In this document: positions 36,101-46,500 of the stretch, one piece after another
Position numbering within the stretch: position 1 is the stretch's first letter
Layout of the letters: every line of letters begins with the position of its first letter
NCBI GenBank assembly: GCA_018340375.1
Contig: JAFFJZ010000007.1
Span: 24,340,001 to 24,404,000 of the forward strand
Direction: 5' to 3'
Source of the DNA: Gonatopus flavifemur
Taxonomy: Eukaryota > Arthropoda > Insecta > Hymenoptera > Dryinidae
Length of the DNA: 64,000 nt
Notes under the pieces: model-generated
What the model was told of the DNA's origin: nothing
Seen by the model: only the letters and a program-made list of their open reading frames with translations
Database searches by the model: none
Position numbers and translations under genes: made by a program

Positions 36101-39100
36101 TTCTCATTACAGCTTTAACAGTCCATGTATTTATTGTAAAAGGTTGTCGTAGTGGGAGCTTACTCCAAATGTAGTTAATGTTGTGAAGAGATTGTTTGCA
36201 AACTACTCGGAATGTTTGGTCAACGTAATGCACTGAATAATTCGACTGTCATGAGACTAATTGCTAGATTGAAAATTCATATCGCACAACCTTCATCATA
36301 CTTGTAAGGCGCTTTGACTATGATAACACGCTGTTTCGTCATGAACAGTGATGCCAGCATTTGGTCGACCGAGTCGATTTTCCCCCTCCATCACGCTGTA
36401 TACAATCAAATTTCTTTTGTCGGAGGTTTGATTGTGTGTGTGTGTGACATTTCTATACAGACAGATGTGATGGAGAGGGAAAATCGAATCGATCGACCAA
36501 ATGCTGGCATCACTGGTCATGAAGCGTTTCATTCTTACCGGTACAGAAACCAAATTATGGTCAGCAGGCTGTGACAACTAAGCACAAAGACAACAGATGA
36601 AAATCGTGTGAGGTTCAGTCCTCTTACCTTACTAGAGCAGACATGGCGAGCATTCCAAAAGTTGCGTCCTTCGAGAGACACCCTATATTATATAGCATTA
36701 TTGGTCCATCCAAAGTAAGAGATTACCAAGACACAGCTGTAAATGAAGAAAAAGAATGCTTTTTCAACAAATTAATGTAACGTGTCACAAGTCGATTGCA
36801 ACGATGGCAAAACTACTTGAAACTTCGAATTGTTTCTACATCCATCGTATCCTCCAAATATGACTCCACAGCCAGTGATGCCAGGAAAGACGGTGTGGAC
36901 CGAAAAATCAGCCCCTCTACCGTGCACACGATGAAACTTTCGTATACATGTGAGTCACACGTATACGAACGTGTCATTGTGTGAACAATGGAGGGGCTGA
37001 TTTTCCGGTCCGCACCGTTTTTCCTGGCATCACTGCCCACTGCGACTACTGGCTTCTTGCAAACTTCAAGAAAATGCTTCAGGGGAAGGGATTCAGCTCC
37101 AATGAAGGAGTGATATTGGAGACTGAGGAGCTATTTATATATTATTTATTATATTATTATATTTATATATTAGACTTCTTCTCGTCAATATTAACTCGTG
37201 TTTTATTTAGAATAAATATTAATGTTACCTTCAAACGCACGATATCTTGATTTTTGATAATCTGGGACCCGCGTTTCCCTCTCTTGAACCTTGGATCCCG
37301 CGAGCTAGATGCAATGGAAACTAATTACAGTTTCAATAAGGAACGCTCAAACATCGTTAACGCGTCTTCAACGGTTTGAATCGTTACAAGTAACTTGAAT
37401 GATCAAAATGGCAACATTCCTGCCAACATAAGAATATGTAACCAGGTGTGGTTGGAATTCAGTCTACTGTGTAGACAAAAGATGGCGCTTTGTGCGTTTA
37501 AGATAAATCTGAAACAGTGAAATTATTTTAATGTCACGGAAAAACTTCAACTTATAAAATTACAGAATAATAAATCGATGAAAAAATGGTAAATTATTAA
37601 GAATATCGGTTACAAGATCTATCTCATAGGAGAAAAAACACATATCCAGTATACACTGAAGAAAAATAGAGTTAGAACATTCAATTCGGGAAAAACATTT
37701 TTTCGAGTTAAGAAAAAAGATAGAACGAAAGGTTCGCCCACGATGGGATGGGTCTCAAAATTTTCCGAATTCACCAAAGTTCTTTTGAGAATTTATTCAA
37801 AGAAAGTCAAAGTGGGCACACATTCCGAAAAAACTGTTTTTTTTCTTAAATCTCAAAATAAACAATGAAGGAATTGATCAATAATAAAAACGTATTCTTT
37901 TCTTGAAAATACATTTAAAAACGAAAATTTTGAAAAAAAACCAGCCCGATTGGTGTATTTTCCGCGAAGTTATGAGCATTTGAAAAAAAACCTTCGAATT
38001 TCGAAATAAATCGAAATCTCGGAAACGGGTGATCAAAAAAATTTGAGAAAATTCATGAAAGCGTTTCTTATCAGTCTCAAAAACATCAAGGATTTCCAAA
38101 AATATCGGAGAGGGTGACCTAAAAAAGTAGCCGATTGGGCATGGAATGCCCCATATTTTTTTGTTGTGATACACGGAAAAAGAAGTATTGCTTGCATAAC
38201 AAACAGGTTTGTTACTATAGCGCCTGCAAGAAAAATGAGCTGAAAGAGCAAGAAAAATGATTGACACAGCTACATTTTTTTGCTGACATGAAAAAATTTG
38301 TTAACAGAACTAACGTCTTAGCTGCTGGAGTGAATATTTTGGCAAGGACAACAAATTTCTTTGTAGGCGCTATAGTAGGAAACCATTTTTTCTCCGTGTA
38401 TAACATAGTTTTGTTATTTATTATGAATAAGTATAGTAATGTCTTGAATGTTATCTCATGATATCTCATGATCGAGGTGGAAACACCATACATATGTCCC
38501 TGATCAGTAAAATGGAAAACTGATCAGTGCCTCATCATTTGCTAGAGAAAATTTCTACTAGGGATATACTAACCAGTATAACATTCTTTACACTCAGTAT
38601 TATCTATTTTTCTCAGCAGGCATGCTAGCGGTTCAATGGTCTCGAAAAAGTGAGAAAGATGAGTTTCTAATAGAGAAAAGTGAATAAAAAGTGAGTTTTT
38701 GATTGAAAAAGTGAGTGAAAAGTGAGCGACTTCAAATACAATTATATGTTTAGATATGCAAATAAAACGGTCGAATGAATTATTAGTTCTAGTTCTGATA
38801 AAATCGACAATCAGTATCACTTCAACTTTGGGACTCATTGCGAAAAATTACGTACTGTAGTGTAGAGACTGCCGAAAATGTTGTTAGAATGATATTGATG
38901 AAGATTATCCACAATGTAAAAACTGAACTGTGATTTCCAGAATGATAAACAAACAATCTACTATGAATTTACCTCATTTCATGTCAGTATTTTAAGAAAC
39001 CAAAACGTAATGATTGGTCTAATATATTAAATACTCATAAAGCCCATTCAAAAACCAATAAATCCGTGTAATATAGAAATGAAATATAATGGGGTACAAA

Positions 39101-41850
39101 ACAGCATAAGATGACAATGTTTCAAAGAGCAGTTTGATTTGTCTTATGAATAAATCTAATTATTCCCCTTCATTTCGATGAGTAAGCTAATAAACACTCT
39201 GTAATGTTGGACTCTTAGAAAATGTGTTATCCTGATTGACGTTAAATTTTATAAATTCTGCCAGCCCCCATTTGCCTATGTCCTATCAGAAATCCCACAC
39301 AGCAAAAACACGTCCCAAATGAACTCCCACCGTATACGGTAAACCGTATACTCAGAGAAGTATTTGGTTGATCCAACCAAATTTTATTGATAAATACGAG
39401 CCGGCTAAATATTTTGTTAACTTGTGAAAATGATACGAATACAACACATAAGAAAAATTCATCCATATGATTTAGTTCCTCCAACAAAATAATTTTCATA
39501 CAACAATAACATTTTTCATAATCAATTGAATTGTTTGGTTTATTCATTCAAAAGCAGGCAACCAAATATTTAGCCGGATCATAGTCGCTGATATTTTTCT
39601 CAGTGTAAGCAGGAGATGTTTTGTAATGCATTTTCCAATGTGTTCTCCAGATAGAGTTCGATAGTTTGATTCTGAATTTTGCTCTTAATTTTTCTCCTTT
39701 TTTGTCTCACGCAGTCAGATTTTCGGAGACATTTCTAATGAGTCAATCTTCTTCGACCAGATGGAGTCATTCTTAATGGTTCTCCTGAATCATAATATAA
39801 TAACCATAGTACCAACGAAATCAACACTCGCTTCTAATTGCTACATGAAGTACGAAATGGAAAAAAATAATTGGAATTTGAAAAAATTCACACACCGATC
39901 ATTAAAAAAGTGAGAAAAGTGAGAATTCACAAAATAAGTGAGGAATAGTGAGGGCAATGGGAAAAAGTGAGAAAAGTGAGTCGCTAGCATGCCTGTTCTC
40001 AGTGTTTCCTGAAGCTCAGAACATACTATTGTATTACTTTCCTACAAAATTGTTTCCCTGGAACATCCTAAACCCTTCACAGATGATCTGAACACTGAAT
40101 TAGGATGCTTTTGGAACATGTACTATCTGGATATTATATTCTTGAAACGTTTCAAATCAAAGTTGTTCCTAGCCATCTGAACTCGGAACAACGTTGATTT
40201 CTATTAGAGTGAGGATGATATTCTGTGCCACTGAGTTTCTTTTTTACCCTACAGTCTTTATCTTGTTACCATGTCGGAGTTTGTTATGGATGTTTCGACA
40301 ATTTTATGTGTATATTGATCATACATGCAACCGGACAATTTCGTATCATCAGAAATAAATTCATCAGAATATGTAACAATATACAGCAGACGGAATTGAA
40401 TTCCCAGGAACACAAAAATCCAGATGCATCTTCCATGAATACGTCGCAAATAAGACACAAAGCGTTCATAGAATGTGTTCGCGAACATCAAAAACTTCTA
40501 TCCTATTGTGATAAGGTGGAAACAGTATTTACGATGGTCGTTTTCGCGGAAATGGTACTATTTAGCATTGTGATAACGCTAGTGGGACATCAGATTCTTT
40601 CAGTAAGTCCAAGTATTATGGTTTTTGGTTCAATCAAGTGTCTAATTGATAACTGTTAAGCTATCTATCTTCCATGGAGTGTTCGATTATTCTATCAATT
40701 TTATAACATTGAAACGCCTGTTCTGAATAGTTTCAGTAGAAGATAGTAAATCTTGTTGTGAAGTTTGTGAAACATGAAATTGTTAAAACCGGTATAATAT
40801 TCATCAGGGTGATTATTGGATGAATAATTCTGGGCATTGGACTTGGAAATTCCCTTCAAATTTTAACTGCACGAAGAAAAATTCTGAGGACGATATGAGC
40901 TTTGAATAAGCACATTAAATTAGGCATATTAAACACTATACACGTCGCACATCGTAGTAAACATATCATACTAGTTGTATTACATTGGTTTGCTGTTTAC
41001 TAATTTTCCAAAGTTGCCAAATAATTACTCAGTTCTATGCCAATTCTCTTTCCCTCAATGTATTCTGTTGTATTTTATGAAATTGTTCAAAATTGGACCA
41101 CCATTTTTTTCAGGCCCAAGGGCCGCCTAGCAGGCGGATCATATTTGGAGTCTACATGACGGGAAACGTTGTCCATTTATGGATGCTGACGTTAACTTGC
41201 CATAATTTGATGGAAGAGAGCGGAAGCGTTGGAGACGCGGCATGGACCACGCTTTGGTATATGTTGCCTTCTGATGAATTTTCAATGAAAATACGATATG
41301 GCATACAAAGGGTTATCATGAGAGCACACCGTCCTTGTGTCTTGACCGCTGGAGGGTTTTTTCCAGTCTCATTATCAACATTTACAGCGGTAATTGCATT
41401 ATAAAATCTAATAAAATTCCATCAGGAACGATGAGTATTTTGACTTTTCATTGGTCAAAAATGTTCATATAATGCTGGATAGTTTGTACGTGTTCATACC
41501 CAATCATATAAAAAATTCACAAAAGAGTACTGCCAAAATTTTTCTTTATCCAAATAAAATGTCACTGTAGTTCCATCCGCCAATAGTTTTATTCATCTAA
41601 AGCTTCAGAAGTATTTTCCACAAACTCGGTGAAATTTGTCTGAAAGTTCAGAAGAAAGTTATTATAACGAGTTACAGAAAAGTTGTTCCGAGTCTTCAGT
41701 CAAAAGTTTCTCTGTGTACGACAAGCTGTCAGAAAATTCAATGAAAGTGTAATATACGCTACGATTCATCTATTCTTCACTTTCCCTCAGGTCTGGAGTT
41801 CCTCTTTATCCTATTACATGTTATTACGACAACAAGTTTCTGAAGCATGA
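27199..41850 (+). CDS. Odorant receptor gene C, complete, six exons
   Basis: Exons: 27199-27387, 28051-28303, 31449-31555, 40255-40602, 41114-41389, 41791-41850; total 1233 nt, 410 residues and TGA, open throughout. The frame and phases match gene B exon for exon. Seen in order: N-terminal [13 protein letters not shown] with span 1; ELAYLSCNLMSLLIVLLKIL (span 2) and the span-3 exon 2; the VLPFRMW...TPYFEITFVVQ exon 3; SLSCYHVGVCYGCFDNFMC (span 4), a polar loop and VFTMVVFAEMVLFSIVITLV (span 5) in exon 4; span 6, LWYMLP and the TAGGFFPVSLSTF start of span 7 in exon 5; SLSYYMLLRQ at the end. The family role is an odour-tuning subunit acting with Orco. Intron 3 (8.7 kb) carries mariner remnants and several MITEs. 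It starts 684 bp after the stop of gene B. AATAAA at 41969-41974 may be the poly(A) signal. C and D are the closest pair in the array. Confidence 0.93.
27640..27818. mobile_element. TTAA-type MITE, partial copy
   Basis: The right half GTAGTTTGTCATGAACGATT...CGCCGCTAGTATCAAC followed by TTAA (27819-27822) matches 25386-25580 and 35140-35341. The left end is unclear; just before it lies a fragment of the CAGGGCC hAT family and a run of G (27552-27562 region). Intron 1 of gene C. Confidence 0.65.
28513..28731. mobile_element. hAT-type MITE, CAGGGCC ends
   Basis: CAGGGCCGAATTTGAGG and, on the other strand, CAGGGCCAGATTTAAAA form the ends; the right part CGCCCCAGGGTTCCC mirrors GCGCCCCGGGACCCC. 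Flanking 8 bp match 7 of 8 (ATTAGAGA, ATCAGAGA). A related fragment GCCGGATCTGAGGG lies at 27540. Intron 2 of gene C. Confidence 0.78.
28732..31448. other. Rest of gene C intron 2
   Basis: Apart from the 29715 MITE I see AT-rich DNA with ATCTT/AGATAT-rich stretches (28730-28930) and CATTT-rich stretches (30000-30170). No gene. Confidence 0.5.
29715..29955. mobile_element. MITE with CAGCAAAAATTTT ends
   Basis: CAGCAAAAATTTTAC pairs with the right tip; TA outside both (29713-29714, 29956-29957). TATGCAACAGTTTCTACTGTC is answered by GACAGTGAGAACTGTTGCAT. Intron 2 of gene C. Confidence 0.75.
32932..33480 (+). pseudogene. Mariner transposase remnant, N-terminal half
   Basis: ATG 32932 starts MSNFVLTKQHLREVLVSCFN, then a frameshift in an A run near 32988 moves the frame to AAEAHRMLVEVYGDNAPTDE, REWFRRFKNGDFSVEDKPRS and the second helix-turn-helix. 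A TAA at 33228-33230 interrupts before QAVSVRLQSMGMIQEQGNWV. The first catalytic region is changed to IVTGDKKWIFYDN. Likeness ends near 33480, so the DD34D core is missing. It belongs to a different mariner subgroup from the two full-length copies. It lies in intron 3 of gene C. Confidence 0.8.
33540..34498 (+). pseudogene. Mariner transposase remnant split by a MITE
   Basis: The N-terminal part (QTKQRLDECYLHS) ends at 33618; after the 370-bp insertion 33619-33988 it continues with TTVKRWYAGFKCSR, SGHPNSIVRPENKK, MRETAEGLKISEDRV, LTVDQKQQ and WIHHFTSESNRQSAEWT. Several stops and lost residues are present; the first catalytic motif reads VMNRTWIHHF, with the Asp gone. A second copy of the same MITE follows at 34503. 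Removing the first MITE and one TG restores the local reading HSVPS, which fits the mariner pattern SAPS. The remnant is of the same subgroup as the minus-strand piece at 61836-62078. Confidence 0.82.
33619..33988. mobile_element. CACGGAG-group element, 370 bp, inside a mariner remnant
   Basis: CACGGAGAAAAAGGAATTCG at the left and CAGCAAATTTTTTCTCTCCGTG at the right. The whole inside is made of GCTG(T/C)(G/C)ACAGC and TTGCTG words. TG is repeated at both borders (33617-33618, 33989-33990), and removing the element and one TG joins the mariner frame. Same length as 34503-34872. Confidence 0.9.
34503..34872. mobile_element. CACGGAG-group element, second 370-bp copy
   Basis: Nearly identical to 33619-33988, in the same orientation, 514 bp further on. 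AG is repeated at both borders (34501-34502, 34873-34874), so it is a separate insertion rather than a local duplication. Intron 3 of gene C. Confidence 0.9.
35140..35341. mobile_element. TTAA-type MITE, third copy
   Basis: Left GGGATACTAGCAGCG and right end (other strand) GGTGATACTAGCGGC pair; TTAA follows at 35342-35345 but the left neighbour is CAAA, so one flank has changed. The central arms contain TACAGAGCGATATTTTGATT. It interrupts a relative of the 39351 MITE. Intron 3 of gene C. Confidence 0.75.
35680..35852. mobile_element. hAT-type MITE, CAGTGTCGGACTGGCT ends
   Basis: The 16-bp inverted ends are exact and AACTCAAC is repeated outside both (35672-35679, 35853-35860), the 8-bp duplication typical of hAT. 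173 bp, no gene. Intron 3 of gene C. Confidence 0.9.
36346..36515. mobile_element. hAT-type MITE, CAGTGATGCCAGC ends
   Basis: Ends CAGTGATGCCAGCATTTGGT inverted for over 30 bp; GTCATGAA is repeated exactly on both sides (36338-36345, 36516-36523). A (TG) run lies in the loop. Intron 3 of gene C. Confidence 0.9.
36873..37035. mobile_element. hAT-type MITE, CAGTGATGCCAGG ends
   Basis: Long inverted arms starting CAGTGATGCCAGGAAA; flanking 8 bp agree in 6 of 8 (TCCACAGC, CCCACTGC). It shares the first 12 bases with the copy at 36346 and is likely older. Intron 3 of gene C. Confidence 0.78.
37255..37410. repeat. Repeat shared with 45428-45560, possibly LTR-element leader
   Basis: GGGACCCGCGTTTCCCTCTC, CGCGAGCTAGATGCA and TTAACGCGTC occur, in order, on the opposite strand of 45428-45560. 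The AT-rich stretch before it, then a sudden TGGGACC, resembles a border between a long terminal repeat and a primer site, but no second repeat or gag/pol is present. Confidence 0.35.
38172..38398. mobile_element. CACGGA-group MITE, 227 bp
   Basis: CACGGAAAAAGAAGTATTGC at the left and CATTTTTTCTCCGTG at the right, TA on both sides. GTTACTATAGCGCCTGCAAG is answered by TGTAGGCGCTATAGTAGG. Intron 3 of gene C. Confidence 0.8.
38617..39995. mobile_element. hAT-like element, 1.4 kb, no transposase
   Basis: Ends CAGGCATGCTAGCG are inverted and exact over 14 bp. TTCTCAG repeats outside both ends (38610-38616, 39996-40002). Below both ends runs a subterminal array of AAAAGTGAG words, the kind of array hAT transposases bind. 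The interior has no gene and contains another MITE (39351-39605). Joining the flanks gives TTTTTCTCAGTG, an end of the CACTGAGAAAAA family, so it landed in an older MITE end. Intron 3 of gene C. Confidence 0.8.
39351..39605. mobile_element. MITE nested in the hAT-like element
   Basis: Left end CTCAGAGAAGTATTTGG, right end TTTTTCTCAGTG; TATTTGGTTG words near the left are answered by CAACCAAATATT at the right. Words such as AAATACGAGCCGGCTAAAT and GATACGAATACAAC recur around 35090 and 35410, so a broken relative exists there. Confidence 0.6.
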
Positions 41851-43290
41851 GCGGATCAACTAATCGCACTTTGTGTAACCAAGGAACTAAAGTTCAACGA
41901 CGAAACTTGTCAATTTTACAATCCTCAATCCAAACTTACAATCCAATATAACAATTGTTAACTGAAAGAATAAAAGATATTATTTTGATTAATTAATGCT
42001 GTAACACGTTTCGGTTTCTTCCTCCAAGTTATTCTTGTAATTATTCTTCGAGGAATGGAAGTCACGATAGATGTTTCGTGAAAAGTTTGAACAATGCAAA
42101 TCGTCGCAAAAACATTGCGTAAGTCAAGTCGAAGCTGTCTGAAAACCATCTGTCATCACAAAAGGTGTGTGGATATATAGTGATATGAATTGATAAAAAT
42201 TATTATTTTTATTAGGGGATTTCTATTTTCGATGTGTGTAAGATTCAGATGGATCACAACCATTATATGAACGCGATAGTTCATCACATAAAATAATATT
42301 GCGAAATATCAAAGAAGTAAGAAAAGTAAAAACATCTTATTGTGATACGATTATGTACCGTGACTCCAGAAGAAATCCAAACACTCTTTACAAGAATTCA
42401 CATTTAAACGTTTCTCATCACCATCATTGATAATTTGTGTATTTCACAAACAAGATGTTTTCACTATTCTCATGTTGCTTCAAAATTTCAACCACCCCAC
42501 TAAAATACTGATATACTGCATTGATAATTCAATATTTTTACAGGTAATTCAAAACTTGGATTCTATATCAGCACGAAACATACACGAAGAAAATTTTTCG
42601 ACAAAATATTATTCAAAATTGAGGAAATTTTAAAATTAGGTTGATTTTATTTCACTCCACTTCAGATGAGAATTCATTCAACTGTCCTTCAATTATACTC
42701 AACTAATAAACATGGTTAAAACATTTGAATGAATTTTCATGTGCAATGAAGTGAAATGAAGTCAAGCGAATTTTTAAGTTCGTTGAAATGCTCCTATGCT
42801 CCTGTTTTACTCAATTTTTAATTATTTTCCGTCAATCTCTCGTGTTTGCACTGTTACACACGGAGAGAGTTGAACACTAATAATTTACAAACCTTTTCTC
42901 TCGAGAAAAACTTCTCCTAAATTTGGATAAATGATCCTGAATTCCTCTGTATTTCACAGAATATTCTTGAACTTTACTGAACATTTTTCTTGTGATGGAG
43001 TTTCGATAATTATTCGTGAAAATCCATCGATTCTTGAAGACCGTACATGGGTTTATAAATAAATATACCTCACAAGAATACAAGTATCGAATCACTGCCC
43101 GATGGTCCCTCAAACCCGTGACCTTTGAACATCGTTCGACTTTATGAATTGGTAAACGTTTGATCGAACGAACAGTATGCAATGTTTCACTCATGTCCTT
43201 CCTTTCCAGCAATTCTGGTGGAAAACCATACGTATGTATATCTGCAATGTGGTTAATGCCTTTAAGGAAGTTATCTGATGGAGGGTCGAG
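41851..43290. other. Spacer between genes C and D
   Basis: AT-rich, without clear repeats or reading frames. The minus-strand frame at 42877-43314 has no family likeness. The gene D promoter lies at its right end. Confidence 0.5.
41969..41974 (+). terminator. Possible poly(A) signal of gene C
   Basis: AATAAA lies 119 nt after the gene C stop codon. Similar hexamers follow gene B (26710-26715) and gene A (5409-5414). The hexamer is common in AT-rich DNA, so this is only a placement. Confidence 0.35.
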
Positions 43291-43375
43291 TGTAAATGAC
43301 ATAGAGACAATCAATCAAAGGCGTGTCAGTGTGATATGGAAGAACAGAGGTGAGATACGAAAAAAAAGCTGTGAA
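43291..43375 (+). promoter_or_regulatory. Upstream block of gene D, shared with gene C
   Basis: This is the counterpart of 26938-27110. AAATGACAT, ATCAATCAAAG, CGTGTCAGTG and AGGTGAGATACGAAAAA occur in the same order, about 160-250 bp before the gene D start codon. No named factor site is claimed. Confidence 0.45.
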
Positions 43376-43470
43376 CTATTATTATACCAAATTGCTATAT
43401 TACAATCACGTTACGTCAATAATAGGTTTCGAACTATGATCTTGGAATCTTCTATTTCCTTGAGAACCTC

Positions 43471-43479
43471 TATATAAAT
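43471..43479 (+). promoter_or_regulatory. Possible TATA box of gene D
   Basis: TATATAAAT lies 59 bp before the chosen ATG of gene D, which would leave a short leader of about 30 nt. It is also near the end of the block that is alike upstream of genes C and D. Position is the only support; an AT-rich genome yields such strings by chance. Confidence 0.35.
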
Positions 43480-43537
43480 GACATATGATGGAAAGATATA
43501 TTGCCGCATTAGTATATTTGAATTGAGGGTCGCAAAG

Positions 43538-46500
43538 ATGAAACCGGAAAATGATATTGCGATCAAAATGACAATTTTCTTCATGAAATGTGTTGGCTTC
43601 TGGACTACGAATAATGAACAGGAAAAGAAGTACCGGAAAATAGCCATGTGGTATACGGTGTTTGCTATGATAGTTGCTGTAGGAATAGAAGTTACTGATT
43701 TTTACTACAGTCTCAGTGATTTCGTGGTGAGTATATACGTATAGCTCGGTGAAATAAAACCCATCAAATCTGATTCAATGTCAGTGAATGAGATTTGGCG
43801 AGATTAAATGGGTTCGTTGACTCAGAATATACATTCTGTACTCCTTGAATTGACTTGTAAATCCTTTGAGGGAAACATACAGTCACAAAGCAACCTTGCA
43901 TTTGTCACTGTATCAGTAAATAAGTGTCGTCAACTGTGATCATCTCAACTAACACGTTTTTGCTGTTACTGTAAATCTCGAAGGAGCACTGTAAAAAATA
44001 GATGTAGACTTACTGATATCATATACAAGTACTATCACCAAAATATAATGATGACTCGGAATTACCTGACAGTGTAAGAGTAAATGCTGATTAACCTCCC
44101 CGAACGGTAAATTTACATATACAATGTAGTGGTAATTTTACCTTTCACATCGGTAAAATTACAATGGGACCAGAGTCAATGCGCATTACCTTTCCCCATC
44201 GGTAAATTTACGAATACAGTGTAGTTATGACTTTACCTTTCACAACGGTGAAATTACCATTGAAACATGAATTCATTGATGTTTAGACAAAAAGTTAAAT
44301 TCCTGGTACATCCCATGTGGAAAAAGTGTCCAAAAATGTATACAATTGCATAAAAATTGTGTACAATCGTACACATTTCAAAACATTTTTTCCACATGGG
44401 CTACTATAGATGTACCCAATCAAAACGAGTACAAACATACACTGAAAAAAAGGGTGGTTATGGTAACGATCTGAGGTATGATTATGACAGATAGCTACAG
44501 TAGCGATACGTAGATCGTTATGGCAACGATCTATATTGTTTCGTACTGATCCAGATCGTTCCTGTAATGATCCATTCAGGTTGTGGTAGCAATACCGATA
44601 TCCCTATACCTCAGATAGCTGTAACAGCTGAATAGTATTGTTATGAAAGCAATACTTTTTCCTCAGTGTATGTAAGCTTTTTTCGAACGAATCATCTGCG
44701 TTGTCGATTCAGCTGTGATCGTTAGGACATAGATTAGGTAGGTCAGGAATAGTATACAGGTAGGTCTCTGACTGGGGTTCGATATCCGTTGGGAAAATGT
44801 TTCCCAGACTTTGATGTCAAACATCAGTTCAATGTGAAGATAATTTTTCCCCTGTTTGTGTAATTTTGCATCAAACAGGTAGGTAGCAACACAATTCACC
44901 AATACAGTCCATGGTGAAGGTAATTTTCCTTGATATGGATCTGTGATTTTACATCATACATGCTGTACATACTGTAAAGAATTTTGATAGGAAACTTCCA
45001 AAGCAAAGTTTGGAAATCTTTTTTTCAAATATTTTTTAGTAGATTTACAAACAATTTTAGTGAATTTTCAAACAATTTTAGCGATTTTCCAAATCAGGTT
45101 TGTCCGTTTACACAAATTGTTTGTCAATTTACTAAAAAATGTTTGAACAAAAAAGTTCCAAACTTTGCTTTGGAAGTTCGCTATCAAAATTTTTCACAGT
45201 GTACAATGTAATTTTATCGATACTGTAAAGGTAAATGCTGTTGTCACTGACACCTTGGCAAAATCACCGTAGAAATTTCTTACGGTGAGTATGAGTTATG
45301 ATCAATGGTAATTGATCACATATAAATACAGCGATGTGCGCTGAGAAGAGCCTTATCGTACACATTCCTACACGGAGAAAATTTTCGATCCCTAATCAAT
45401 ACATTCCTTTCTTTAACTTCCAACTGTGTAACGTTTCAAATGATCAAATCACGCGTCAACGATTATTCGTCGTTCCTAATTAAGAACTCAATTAGATCCC
45501 CGTGCCTCTAGCTCGCCGATTCCAAAGTTCAGAAGTGGGGAAACGCGGGTTAAAGATTATTCAAGAAAGTCAGTCCGGTATTGGCTTAAATTAAAGTGGA
45601 AATTTATTGACACTTATTAATGATCAGTGATCAGACAAGACAATATAAAAAAAAGAAACATGAAACTTAATCCTAAATTTGCGCGCGCAGGTTGAATCGA
45701 CTGGATTTACAAATCCTAATGAAACTACGGCTGTTACATGCAACAGTTGCTTCCGTAGCCTGTTTATCAAATAGAGGACTAGATATCCACCAACGAATCA
45801 ATTTCCATGTGTGTTGTTCCCTCTTTCTATCTACAGACTGAATAGAAAGAGAGGAACAGGCCTTTCTTTTGATAAATGGGGTTAACCCAAGCGGTACCGC
45901 GAAATGAAATTATAATGTCAACTCGACCAATCACCAGTTTGAGGACTGTTAGTAATTTTCTAGGGAATTTTCTGTTCCATTGGAAATAGTGGATTCTCGA
46001 TTCGTTAGGGATGGTCCTGCGTATATTTTAACTCTTTAATGAGTAAGTATTCCTAAAGGCTTCAAAAAGCAACGACATGCTCTGATTGGTCTAGCTGAAA
46101 AGAGCTAATTTGACCAGCCCAATGAGGGTACGGGCAGTGCTGCCAGAAATGAAGGAGCTCCAGCGTTTTACCCTCTCCATATACCATTGCAAAGCACGCA
46201 TGCTATAACTATAGATGTCATATATATAGTTATAGCGTGCGTGCTCTGCGATGGTACATGGAGGAGGTAAAACGCTGGAGCTCCTTCATTTCTGGCAGCA
46301 CTGGGTACGGGTGCGTGACGAGTATTCAATCTGAGTGTTCCCAAAATCTAATCTATCTAAATGACGAGTTGGTTCGCCCACTCTCGTTACTCCCGTTCCT
46401 ATCTAACCCTAAGAATGGAGCTCGGTCCGCCCTAGCTCAGACCCTGTTTGGTTATTATATTGACCCTGGTTCGCCCGCAGGTCGTTCGCCGTAAGAGTGT

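Larger units (their letters stand above)
32270..38564. mobile_element. 6.3 kb block between 60-bp inverted ends (CCCTAGTAGAAAT)
   Basis: The first 60 or so bases from 32270 (TCCCTAGTAGAAATTTTCTC and on) return inverted at the right end up to 38564 with only a few mismatches; TA stands outside both ends (32268-32269, 38565-38566). The block contains the decayed mariners, the two 370-bp MITEs, three hAT MITEs and a TTAA MITE, and no transposase of its own. It may be one large non-autonomous element loaded with later insertions, or two facing copies of one MITE family that happen to sit 6 kb apart. The ends match the CCCTAG MITE family. Confidence 0.55.

Noticed and set aside
44740..44800. Second SINE or tRNA box B (GGGGTTCGATATCC)
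   Set aside because: No box A at the right distance, no tail and no target repeat.
46237..46494. 85-codon plus-strand frame
   Set aside because: It starts inside a hAT MITE and runs through a repeat border; the MITE border was placed from its 8-bp duplication instead.
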